This document shows positions 1 to 7,095 of a stretch of DNA of 9,639 nt, piece after piece. The DNA comes from an uncultured Bacteroidales bacterium (GTDB lineage: Bacteria; Bacteroidota; Bacteroidia; Bacteroidales; UBA932). The notes under the pieces were generated by a model, which saw only the letters and a list, made by a program, of their open reading frames with translations, had not been told where the DNA came from and ran no database searches. Where the stretch lies: positions 1 to 9,639 of the forward strand of contig CALBPX010000003.1 in the NCBI GenBank assembly GCA_937899055.1. The letters run 5' to 3'. Made by a program: the position numbers and the translations under genes. Numbering within the stretch: the first letter of the stretch is position 1; the number at the start of each line of letters is the position of its first letter.

Positions 1-1164
1 AAGGTGGGCATTGTTGCTGAGCTGATCCTGTGCCTTTTGCTGCTCTAACTTGCGGCGCCTTACGGCATAAGATCCACCCCACCAATCTGATATAGGAATA
101 CTCACAGTGGCAAATACCATCCCGAACCTCCGGTCATTGTCCAACAGATTATGGTATGCGTAACCAGCCCCCAGAGCCACAGTAGGAAGATTCTGCCCCT
201 TAGCCATCCGAATCTGCAGGTCAGCTGCCTGCAGCTGCTTCTCCAGAAGCTGATATTCAGGCAAGCGTTCCAAAACGAACTGCTCCTGAGATATATGTCC
301 GTCCTGGACATATGCTGATTGAAGGTGGACGGCAGAATCAGGCTGCTCTACAGGCCGTACAGATCCGGAAAGAAGATTATCGGTAAAAGGAGAACGGACT
401 TTGAGGTCCGGGCTGTCAAGTCCGCAGTATTGGGCCATGAGCAGACTCACTACATAGATTCCGTTGTCCAGCTTTACTCTCTGGCTTTCAATCTCGCTGC
501 GGCGAAGTTGAACCTGAAGAAGATCGTTCCGCATTGCAACTCCAGCACGCACCGCTATATCCACGTCTTTATGTATGGTTGCAAGAAGACTGTCCACAGC
601 ATCCAGAGTCTTAAGTTTCTCCTGCAGAGATACAAGCTGCCAATAATATTGTTCCGTCTGGAGTTCTACCTCGTTCTCAGAAAGTTGGAATTGCAATGCA
701 CTTACTTCCTCACCGATTTTGGCAAGTTTGTTTCCGGTTACGATCTGGCCTCCGGCAAAGATTGGCTGCAAGGCTGTAACACCGGCAAGTGAACCGTTTT
801 TCAACATAGATATGCCTATGGGACTTCCTAATGCGGAAAGAGCTTCGGCAGGAAGAATTCCGGACAAGACTGCACCAATGTCGTCGGAGAAGAGTTCAGC
901 GGGCTCTATCTCCATCTTTGCCATTCCACGGTTTGCTTCAAACGAAAAGCCCGTGGCACTTACACTCGGAAAATATTTGGTAAAAGCCTCTTTGCGCTGC
1001 AGACGGGCGGCCTCCATATTGTGACGTGCGTTACTCACGGCAATGTTGTTCTGGAGGGCCAAATCTTTCAACTCCTGGAGAGTGTAGGTCTGCTGCGCCG
1101 AAAGTCCTGCATAGGACAGCAGCATAAGGGCCAGGACAACCATATGCAGTTTCAAATATGACAT
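1..1164 (-). CDS. TolC-family outer-membrane efflux channel (partial, C-terminus missing)
   Basis: This is the outer-membrane channel of the tripartite pump encoded upstream; it should form a trimeric beta-barrel with a periplasmic alpha-helical tunnel. I translated the reverse strand from the ATG at 1164 and found one open frame of 388 codons running off the window edge without a stop. Residues 1-23 look like a signal peptide (MSYLKLHMVVLALMLLSYAG, then LSA before QQTYTL). The mature start TYTLQELKDLALQNN is the usual opening of the OEP family. Long amphipathic, Gln/Glu/Leu-rich helices follow (about 125-230), and a second OEP repeat begins near 310 (ERLPEYQLLEKQLQAADLQI) with the strand-like GAGYAYHNL near 343. 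Family members are usually about 420-480 residues, so some 40-80 residues are probably missing. The ATG lies 11 bases after the pump stop codon, which implies cotranscription. An in-frame ATG at codon 8 is an alternative start. The substrate cannot be deduced. Confidence 0.93.
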   Translation of the reverse strand, partial: MSYLKLHMVVLALMLLSYAGLSAQQTYTLQELKDLALQNNIAVSNARHNMEAARLQRKEAFTKYFPSVSATGFSFEANRGMAKMEIEPAELFSDDIGAVLSGILPAEALSALGSPIGISMLKNGSLAGVTALQPIFAGGQIVTGNKLAKIGEEVSALQFQLSENEVELQTEQYYWQLVSLQEKLKTLDAVDSLLATIHKDVDIAVRAGVAMRNDLLQVQLRRSEIESQRVKLDNGIYVVSLLMAQYCGLDSPDLKVRSPFTDNLLSGSVRPVEQPDSAVHLQSAYVQDGHISQEQFVLERLPEYQLLEKQLQAADLQIRMAKGQNLPTVALGAGYAYHNLLDNDRRFGMVFATVSIPISDWWGGSYAVRRRKLEQQKAQDQLSNNAHL

Positions 1165-1175
1165 ATTCAAGTATC

Positions 1176-4100
1176 TCATTCTTGTTCAGGGTTTTGAAGT
1201 CGGATGGTAAGTTTGCTGCTGCGGTTTAATATTTTCCAGTATGCCACAGGCAATACAATAAGTATGAACACCATAGTTATGAGCGTTCCGTAAAAGATTA
1301 CATTGCCCATTGGCCCCCAAAGCGGGGATGCGCTAAGTATCATAGGAACCACTCCCATTGAAGCTGCCGCGGATGTCAGGAATATAGGTCTCATACGACG
1401 TTTGGCAGATAGGAATATTGCATCTGCTGCACTGAGTTTTTCATTTATTTGCAACTCTTCTGCATAGTCATACATTATGATTGCATTACGCACCAGAATT
1501 CCCATCAGCGATACAAAGCCGAGCACACTGGTCATGGTAAATTCCCCTGTTATCATAAGCCCTACCGCCGTTCCTAAGAAGCAGAGCGTAAGGCTGGAAA
1601 GCAGCACCATAGAAGTGGATACTTTTTTGAAATGGCTGAGCATCAGGAAGAAGATAATGATAACCGCTATTATCAAGGCGCCAAACAACTGGGGAAGACT
1701 GCTGTAGTTCTCAGCGATTTCTCCTCCCCACTCCATAGTCACGCCTTCCGGAAACTGAAAGTCTTTCAGCTGTTTCTGCAACTTTAATGTAACATCGGTG
1801 ACATTAAGCCCATCTCTTACCTCGCTGATTATTGTGGCAGTACGGAGGCCGTTACGGTGAGCTATCTGACCGTCCTCCCATTGCGGGGTTACGGTTGCCA
1901 CCTGCCTCAGCGGAACCTTACGCAAACCTCCGTTGGCTGATATCAGTTCATTTTCCAACTGTTGACGGTCCGAACGTTCAGAACGGGTTCCCTTGAGACA
2001 TACATTTACTGCATAGTCGTCCTGCCAAATGGTTGCCAGAGGCAGGCCCGATGAGTTATAACGCATCATCATAGACAGTTCCGCATCCAGATTGGAAATG
2101 TTCAGTCGGGATGCCTTTTCATTGTCCAACTTAATGCGGGTTGTAAGCAGGGGCTCGTTCATATCGTTGCGTACCAGCTTGAGACTAGGATGGTTACGAA
2201 GCACTCCGGTCAGAGAGTCCGTAATTGTCTTAAGGGTATTCCAGTCCTGACAGGAAAGGCGTATTTCTATCGGGTTGGTTTCCGAGCCGTAAGAAAGTTG
2301 TTTGAAACGGACATATGCTTCCGGAAACGCTTCTTCATACACCGGTTTGTATTCTTTGAGTATCTGCTCCGTAGCCTTGGGAGAAGTGGTGTTAACTATG
2401 AACTGCGCATAGTTACTGCCACCGAACTGAGGTGCATAGACCATGTGGAACCTCGGAGAAGCAGTGCCTTTGAACGATGCTATAGAAACTATACGCTCAT
2501 CTTTGTGCAGAAGATTTTCTATGGAATCGGCCAAAGCAGCGGTCTTTTCAATTGAGGTGCCGGTGGGAAGATATATCTCCACGGCAAACTGGTTACGTTC
2601 TGCAACCGGCATCAGTCGCTGCGGAAGATTGAGAAGTATCAGTGCTCCCAGGATGACGGCAAGAACTCCTCCGCCCAATACTGCGTTTGTATGTCTGAAA
2701 CTGCGTTCCAGAAGCCACTCGTACCCCCGTTGCAAAATACTCAGGAAACTGAACTTCTTATCCTGGCCGGATGCCGGAGGTTCTCTTATAAACCAGTATT
2801 GCATGAACGGCACCACAAGTTCCGCTACAGCCAGAGATACAAAAAGCACTATTGATATTGCCCAAGGAAAATAGTGCAGCGTGTCGTTCATAGAACCGGT
2901 AGTGGTTGCAAGAAACGGAAAGAATGTCACCGATATGGCCAGAGTTGCTGTAAGTATAGACTTGAAGAAATGGGTTGCGCTCTCTATGGAAGCATGCCAG
3001 CGCGACATTCCTTCACCAATCTTTTCCACATACGAATCTATGATTACGATGGAGTTATCTACAATCATTCCCAAGGTAGTTATAAGTGCAGCCAATGTTA
3101 CTGTATTCAGTTCTACACCAAAGGCATAGAAGCCGCCCAAGGCTATGAAGATGGATATGGGAATGGTGGAAGCGGCAACCAAGGCCACGCGCAAAGGCAG
3201 CAGCATCACTACCACAAAAATTACGGCCACGATGGCTATCAGCAGTTCTTTCAGGAAATTCACAACGGAATCCTTTACCACCTTTGCCTGGTCTGTTATG
3301 CGGAAAAGGTGCACATCGTCCGGCAATGTTGGTTCAAAACTGTCAAGCACTTTGTAAATTTCATCGCCCATTTTCGTAATGTTCCGGCCTTGCTTCATTT
3401 CTACGCTCAGTACAATGCACTTTACTCCATTGTTGGTGACATAGGATGACGGAATCGGATACTCTCGCCTAATATCCGCAACATCCTTGAGCCTTACAAC
3501 CATACCTCTAGGATCGCTGAGTATAATTGTGTTCTCTACATCCGCCGCAAGGTTCAGAGAATGACTTACATAAACCGGAGAGTCATAGGATCCGTTCCTG
3601 AGAGTTCCGGCCGTTGATACAAAATCCTTTGTCTTGAGGGTAAGGGCAATAGTTTTGTCAGATATTCCATAATGGGCCAGACGGTCATAATCCAGATATA
3701 TGCTGATCTGCTCCTTCTGCTGCCCTACCACGGTAATACGTCCCACGCTTTCCACAGTACGGAGGCGATCTTTGAGCTCAGCCATATAATCTTCAAGCTC
3801 GCGATAGGTTTTGTCCTCTGACTCCATGGTTATGAGCATGGCTGAAGAGTCTCCAAAATCATCGTTGACCTGAACGGCCAGAACCCCCTGAGGGAGAGTA
3901 GCCTTGAAAGAGTTTACACCATGCTTGAACTTTGCCCAGAACTCTTCCTTGTCCGGAATGTCGTCGTTTAACTCAACCTGAACTATGGCAACCGAATTCC
4001 GGGAGTAGGATTTTGTCTTTTGCTTGTTTACCTCCTTGTATGTGAACACATACTGTTCAATGGGTTTTGTAACCTGCTGCTCCACATCTGAAGCGGATGC

Positions 4101-4274
4101 TCCAGGATAGACTGCAATAACTACACCTTGCCTTATGATTATATCCGGAAACTCATTCTTGTTTACTGCCGAAAGTCCGTAGATACCAAAACCTATCAGG
4201 ACACATGTGACCAAGATCACTATCTCGCTGTAGTGCATGGCCCACTCCACCAGATTCCTTTTCTTTCCTGCCAT
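1176..4274 (-). CDS. RND efflux transporter, inner-membrane permease subunit (AcrB-like)
   Basis: This is a proton-driven pump of the resistance-nodulation-division superfamily that should work with the adaptor and channel beside it. At 1032 residues it has full family length. The fold is visible: TM1 at about 15-37, a large periplasmic loop at 38-335, TM2-TM6 between about 340 and 492, TM7 at about 531-549, a second periplasmic loop, and TM8-TM12 at about 861-1013. The porter-domain opening (FPDIIIRQGVVIAVYPGAS, then VEQQVTKPIEQ) is characteristic. The TM4 proton-relay motif reads GMIVDNSIVIID, with D406 kept and N407 where AcrB has a second Asp. TM10 reads GILVRNAII, with R929 where AcrB has Lys940. 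The sequence is closer to drug or lipid exporters (HAE type) than to heavy-metal pumps, but the substrate is unknown. The ATG at 4274 lies 12 bases after the adaptor stop. Several opposite-strand open frames within it are shadows. Confidence 0.97.
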   Translation of the reverse strand: MAGKKRNLVEWAMHYSEIVILVTCVLIGFGIYGLSAVNKNEFPDIIIRQGVVIAVYPGASASDVEQQVTKPIEQYVFTYKEVNKQKTKSYSRNSVAIVQVELNDDIPDKEEFWAKFKHGVNSFKATLPQGVLAVQVNDDFGDSSAMLITMESEDKTYRELEDYMAELKDRLRTVESVGRITVVGQQKEQISIYLDYDRLAHYGISDKTIALTLKTKDFVSTAGTLRNGSYDSPVYVSHSLNLAADVENTIILSDPRGMVVRLKDVADIRREYPIPSSYVTNNGVKCIVLSVEMKQGRNITKMGDEIYKVLDSFEPTLPDDVHLFRITDQAKVVKDSVVNFLKELLIAIVAVIFVVVMLLPLRVALVAASTIPISIFIALGGFYAFGVELNTVTLAALITTLGMIVDNSIVIIDSYVEKIGEGMSRWHASIESATHFFKSILTATLAISVTFFPFLATTTGSMNDTLHYFPWAISIVLFVSLAVAELVVPFMQYWFIREPPASGQDKKFSFLSILQRGYEWLLERSFRHTNAVLGGGVLAVILGALILLNLPQRLMPVAERNQFAVEIYLPTGTSIEKTAALADSIENLLHKDERIVSIASFKGTASPRFHMVYAPQFGGSNYAQFIVNTTSPKATEQILKEYKPVYEEAFPEAYVRFKQLSYGSETNPIEIRLSCQDWNTLKTITDSLTGVLRNHPSLKLVRNDMNEPLLTTRIKLDNEKASRLNISNLDAELSMMMRYNSSGLPLATIWQDDYAVNVCLKGTRSERSDRQQLENELISANGGLRKVPLRQVATVTPQWEDGQIAHRNGLRTATIISEVRDGLNVTDVTLKLQKQLKDFQFPEGVTMEWGGEIAENYSSLPQLFGALIIAVIIIFFLMLSHFKKVSTSMVLLSSLTLCFLGTAVGLMITGEFTMTSVLGFVSLMGILVRNAIIMYDYAEELQINEKLSAADAIFLSAKRRMRPIFLTSAAASMGVVPMILSASPLWGPMGNVIFYGTLITMVFILIVLPVAYWKILNRSSKLTIRLQNPEQE

Positions 4275-4286
4275 AACAAACCACAG

Positions 4287-5339
4287 CTATTCTGATACTT
4301 TCATTCCGCGGCTGACCTTGTGCTGACCTTCGCAGATGACTTTGACCCCTGGTTCAAGACCGCCAAGCACCTGCACAGCATCGCCGATATTAGCCCCGAG
4401 TTGCAAATAAACTTTCTGAGCCCGGCCCTCCTCCACAACCCAGACAAACGGCCTGTTGTCAGCATCTATCTGTATAATCTCAGCCGGAAGAACCATCGCC
4501 TGAGGAACATTACCTGAAACAGAACCATTGTCAGACAGACCGTCCCGGATACTTACCGTTGCAATCATACCGGGCAGAAGCTCCCTGTGCGGATTAGCAA
4601 TAACGCCTTTTACTCCGTAAGATCTGGAGAGTGCATCTGCCGTAACGCCCTTCTCCGCAACCGTGGCTTCAAACCGCTTTCCTCCCAAAGCCGGAACCTC
4701 CACATTCAAGACCTGCCCCATCTTGATTCTGGCAATTTCCTCTTCCGGAACGCTTATAACTACCTTTACCCGGTCTATCCTCACGAGTTTAACTATGGGA
4801 ACTCCGGGTGCCACACTTTGTCCTGCTTCGGCCTGTTTTTCAGAAACATACCCGCTGAACGGCGCGCACAGGCGAGTATCCGCTAACGCTTTCCTGGCTA
4901 TATTTTCCGCAGAAATTGCCTGACGGACCTGAGTCTGAACCTCCACCCACTTTATCTCAGGAAGACTTCCGGAGTCGTGGAGCTGGCCAAGACGTTGCTG
5001 CGCATCCAAGGCCTGTTCCTTAGCCGCCACTGCAGCATCGTATGCGCTCTGAACGGAGGTCTGGTCCAAGGTTGCAATCAACTGCCCCTGAGCTACCATC
5101 TGCCCCTGACTTACATAAATGTTCCTGACAGTGCCCAAAGAAGAAAAACTCAAGGAAGAACCGCTTACTTCCTCTATCGTACCGCTATAACCTTGACCTG
5201 ATGCAGACTGAACGGCTTCTGCAGTTAAGGTCTTGACTTTTACGGTTCTGGGCCCTACATTTTGCTCATTGTTGCCGCCACATCCGCTGAACAGCAGTGT
5301 GCATGCGAGTAGAAAAATCGTAATTTCCTTCAAATTCAT
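4287..5339 (-). CDS. RND efflux periplasmic adaptor lipoprotein (HlyD/AcrA-like membrane fusion protein)
   Basis: This adaptor bridges the inner-membrane pump and the outer-membrane channel. With the ATG at 5339 it has 350 residues and begins with a lipoprotein signal (MNLKEITIFLLACTLLFSGC, lipidated Cys20). The open frame extends to a TTG at 5360, but only the ATG places the signal at the N-terminus, so I chose the ATG. Domains in order: membrane-proximal strand at about 31-60; first lipoyl half at about 66-92 (SLGTVRNIYVSQGQMVAQGQ); a short alpha-hairpin at about 95-153 rich in Ala and Gln; second lipoyl half at about 155-187 (LCAPFSGYVSEKQAEAGQSV); beta-barrel at about 190-265 (VKVVISVPEEEIARI to ELLPGMIATVSI); and a C-terminal membrane-proximal part (VLPAEIIQID, then GLEPGVKVICEG). 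It is the first gene of the three-gene operon and is divergent from the AraC-type regulator, which suggests that regulator controls it. Confidence 0.95.
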   Translation of the reverse strand: MNLKEITIFLLACTLLFSGCGGNNEQNVGPRTVKVKTLTAEAVQSASGQGYSGTIEEVSGSSLSFSSLGTVRNIYVSQGQMVAQGQLIATLDQTSVQSAYDAAVAAKEQALDAQQRLGQLHDSGSLPEIKWVEVQTQVRQAISAENIARKALADTRLCAPFSGYVSEKQAEAGQSVAPGVPIVKLVRIDRVKVVISVPEEEIARIKMGQVLNVEVPALGGKRFEATVAEKGVTADALSRSYGVKGVIANPHRELLPGMIATVSIRDGLSDNGSVSGNVPQAMVLPAEIIQIDADNRPFVWVVEEGRAQKVYLQLGANIGDAVQVLGGLEPGVKVICEGQHKVSRGMKVSE

Positions 5340-5407
5340 ATCCGCAGATTTTGGCCACAAATTTCTTTATCCGTAGCCCTTTTCCCCTTGACGGATTGGC
5401 GTAAAAA

Positions 5408-5490
5408 ATGTCCTATATTCAAGTTAGGGAGTAAATAGGACATAAAAAAGGAAATCTGTGTCATAAAATCTTTCCTATATGACATAAAAA
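5408..5490. promoter_or_regulatory. candidate operator array between regulator and efflux operon
   Basis: The sequence CATAAAA occurs at 5441-5447, 5462-5468 and 5483-5489, exactly 21 bases apart, so all three face the same side of the helix. The first and third copies extend to the 10-base identity GACATAAAAA (5439-5448, 5481-5490). A perfect 9-base inverted repeat, ATGTCCTAT (5408-5416) and ATAGGACAT (5435-5443), overlaps the first box. TCCTATAT is also repeated directly at 5411-5418 and 5473-5480. AraC-family proteins commonly bind direct repeats spaced by two helical turns, and the regulator gene starts 37 bases further on. The binding protein and the direction of control are inferred. 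Confidence 0.5.
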
Positions 5491-5502
5491 CACCGAACTT
5501 TG
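5471..5502 (+). promoter_or_regulatory. possible promoter of the AraC-type regulator
   Basis: TTTC (5471-5474), a 20-base spacer and GAACTTTG (5495-5502) differ from the Bacteroides consensus TTTG / TAnnTTTG by one base in each element. The end of the -7 box lies 25 bases before the regulator ATG. The third CATAAAA box falls between the two elements, so a protein bound there could interfere with or assist this promoter. The match is imperfect, so this is tentative. I found no equally convincing promoter for the efflux operon; GAAATTTG on the minus strand (5358-5365) is a weak candidate without a -33 partner. Confidence 0.35.
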
Positions 5503-5527
5503 GGATGTACCAAAACCAGACAGCAAT

Positions 5528-6424
5528 ATGGACTCAAGGACAATTGTTCAAACCAGCCTCAAAGATGTAACGCACATACTTAACGGAGAAGAAATTTTCA
5601 AACTCAGCCAGGACGAACTGATAATCATAGAAGATCTGAGTGAACTGCCGGACTTTTCTGCCCGCAAAGTTTCATTCAACATAATAGCCGCCTGTATTTC
5701 AGGAAAATTTAGCCTGGATGTAGCTGGTTTCCCTACAACCGTTCAGGCAGGGCAGATATTCATCAGCCACAGTCACTCAGTACTGTCTAATTTCATGATC
5801 AGCCCCGACTTCAAAAGCGAGGTAATGTGCATCAGCGACAGATTACTACGCCGCATACTTCAGAATCAGATGCTTATATGGAACAACATCGTTTACAGGG
5901 AGCGATGCATAATTCTTGATGCCGAACCCCAAAGGCTGGGCATATACAACAACCTTCATTATCATTGGAAGCATAAAGACAGCCCCTTCAGAAACGAGAT
6001 TCAGGTAAGTTTGCTCAGAGCTGTCTTGCTTGAGTTGTGCGAAATGTTAATGATTGCTACCCCAGACCACCAAACATCTACACTGAGCGAAAGGCCCTCC
6101 AGAATGGAAACCTTATTTCAGCGTTTTCTGGAAAACATCACCCGCCGCCATGTAAAGAAACAGAGCGTGGCCATATATGCAGATGAACTGTGCATCACTC
6201 CAAAATACCTGTCAACCGTATGCCGCACAGTCAGCGGGAAATCCCCCACCGAATGGATAACGGAATATGTCAATGAAGACATAATAAACTACTTGCGGAA
6301 CACAGATCTGAGTGCAAAAGAAATCAGCGATGAGCTCGGCTTCCCCAACTCATCATATTTTGGCCGCTATGTTAAGGAGCAGCTCGGAACAACACCATTC
6401 GAGTATCGGAAAAAGCTACATTAG
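5528..6424 (+). CDS. AraC-family transcriptional regulator
   Basis: This is a DNA-binding regulator of 298 residues, a typical AraC/XylS family length. Residues about 1-170 form the sensing/dimerisation half, with a cupin-like opening (FNIIAACISGKFSLDVAG at 50-67, then TVQAGQIFISHSHS at 71-84). Residues about 195-298 are the C-terminal two-helix-turn-helix domain. The first HTH is near 213-232 (SVAIYADELCITPKYLSTVC). The second is near 262-286 (SAKEISDELGFPNSSYFGRY), ending in the family signature GTTPFEYRK. The ATG at 5528 is the first plausible start after the control region. It is transcribed away from the efflux operon across a 188-base gap with phased repeats, the usual arrangement for a local regulator, so I infer that it controls the pump and perhaps itself. 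Its ligand cannot be read from the sequence. Its stop overlaps the end of the converging lipoprotein gene. Confidence 0.93.
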   Translation: MDSRTIVQTSLKDVTHILNGEEIFKLSQDELIIIEDLSELPDFSARKVSFNIIAACISGKFSLDVAGFPTTVQAGQIFISHSHSVLSNFMISPDFKSEVMCISDRLLRRILQNQMLIWNNIVYRERCIILDAEPQRLGIYNNLHYHWKHKDSPFRNEIQVSLLRAVLLELCEMLMIATPDHQTSTLSERPSRMETLFQRFLENITRRHVKKQSVAIYADELCITPKYLSTVCRTVSGKSPTEWITEYVNEDIINYLRNTDLSAKEISDELGFPNSSYFGRYVKEQLGTTPFEYRKKLH

Positions 6425-6835
6425 CATTCTCCAACCTTTGTCTGTCATGACAAGTCTGGTTTCGTCGCCCTTTTTGGTTTCTCCGTTGCCATAGACAAAA
6501 TCTGTCTTGACGGTAGCATTTTGTCCGTCTTCGGAGATTTGTTCCTCTACAATTTCATAGCTCTTGATACCGCCTAAAAAACCATAGAGACTTTCTATCA
6601 ATGCTGCAGAGGATTTAAGTTCTTCTTCCGGGGTTTCTTCGGCATCTTTTACGAACTTCATTGCACCCACGAAATCGCCCTTCTGGATGCATTCCAAAGA
6701 CTTCTTTACTATTTCAGAAGGGGTGTCGGCTTTGGTGGCTTTGGTCTGGCCTTCTTTTGAGCCTGACTGTCCGCAGGAAACGAATGCCAATGCTCCTATG
6801 CATGCAATTGCGAGAAAACTGATGAATCTTTTCAT
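6416..6835 (-). CDS. small DUF4878-like lipoprotein
   Basis: A 139-residue secreted lipoprotein of unknown function. It starts with a lipoprotein signal (MKRFISFLAIACIGALAFVS, then lipidated Cys21), followed by a polar Gly/Ser/Lys linker to about residue 37. The folded part at about 38-139 resembles the DUF4878/NTF2-like group of Bacteroidota: an opening helix (SEIVKKSLECIQKGDFVGAM), a helical middle (EEELKSSAALIESLYGFLGG) and paired strands (KSYEIVEEQISEDGQNATVK, then DETRLVMTDKGWRM). The family assignment rests on my recognition of this pattern, not on a search. The frame stays open upstream to 7066, but only the ATG at 6835 puts the signal peptide at the start, and the upstream part is low-complexity. 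Its last 9 bases overlap the end of the regulator gene on the other strand. It is monocistronic as far as this window shows. Confidence 0.85.
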   Translation of the reverse strand: MKRFISFLAIACIGALAFVSCGQSGSKEGQTKATKADTPSEIVKKSLECIQKGDFVGAMKFVKDAEETPEEELKSSAALIESLYGFLGGIKSYEIVEEQISEDGQNATVKTDFVYGNGETKKGDETRLVMTDKGWRMLM

Positions 6836-6912
6836 TGTTGAACTGTTTAAGGATGAATAATGGATTATGATGATTGAATTAATGAAGAATTCCGATGATT
6901 GGATTGTTGTTG

Positions 6913-6948
6913 TGGATGTTGCGGATGTTATGGATGTTATGGATGTTA
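6913..6948. repeat. 9-base tandem repeat, four units
   Basis: Four back-to-back units read TGGATGTTG, CGGATGTTA, TGGATGTTA and TGGATGTTA on the plus strand, followed by a decayed partial unit (TGGGTT). They lie between the lipoprotein start codon and its candidate promoter, so they would be transcribed in the 5' leader of that mRNA (as TAACATCCA units). Slippage at such repeats can change the leader length. Confidence 0.85.
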
Positions 6949-6961
6949 TGGGTTTACTGTG

Positions 6962-6992
6962 GCAATATAGCAATATTCCTTTGAATTGCAAA
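6962..6992 (-). promoter_or_regulatory. candidate promoter of the small lipoprotein
   Basis: On the minus strand TTTG (6989-6992), a 19-base spacer and TATATTGC (6962-6969) follow the Bacteroides layout. The -33 box is exact, and the -7 box matches four of its six fixed positions. Transcription would begin near 6955, giving a leader of about 120 bases that contains the tandem repeat. Confidence 0.4.
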
Positions 6993-7010
6993 TGACAGAG
7001 AAACTTGGCC

Positions 7011-7041
7011 TTGCTCAAAAAGGAACAATTGCATAACTTTG
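7011..7041 (+). promoter_or_regulatory. promoter of the C69 dipeptidase
   Basis: TTG (7011-7013), a 20-base spacer and TAACTTTG (7034-7041) match the Bacteroides housekeeping pattern; the -7 box is a perfect TAnnTTTG. Transcription should start near 7048, about 48 bases before the ATG. No Shine-Dalgarno sequence is visible; the start is preceded by an A/T-rich stretch, as is common in this phylum. Confidence 0.7.
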
Positions 7042-7095
7042 GGGAAGAATATGGCATTGTAAACATTCAAGTACTGATTTTAAACCAGATTTTTT

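Noticed and set aside
319..1024. Plus-strand open frames at the left end
   Set aside because: They are antisense to the TolC-like gene, whose minus-strand frame is continuous across the whole region and has a signal peptide and family motifs.
2190..3449. Long plus-strand open frames opposite the RND pump gene
   Set aside because: The minus-strand pump has uninterrupted full-length family similarity; these frames are compositionally odd and match nothing I recognise.
5340..5360. TTG start of the adaptor gene at 5360
   Set aside because: The lipoprotein signal starts at the ATG at 5339; the extra seven residues would place charged residues ahead of a complete signal.
6836..7066. N-terminal extension of the small lipoprotein gene to 7066
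   Set aside because: It would bury a clear lipoprotein signal inside the protein, and the added part is low-complexity (Ile-Thr-Ser repeats from the 9-base DNA repeat) and covers the candidate promoter.
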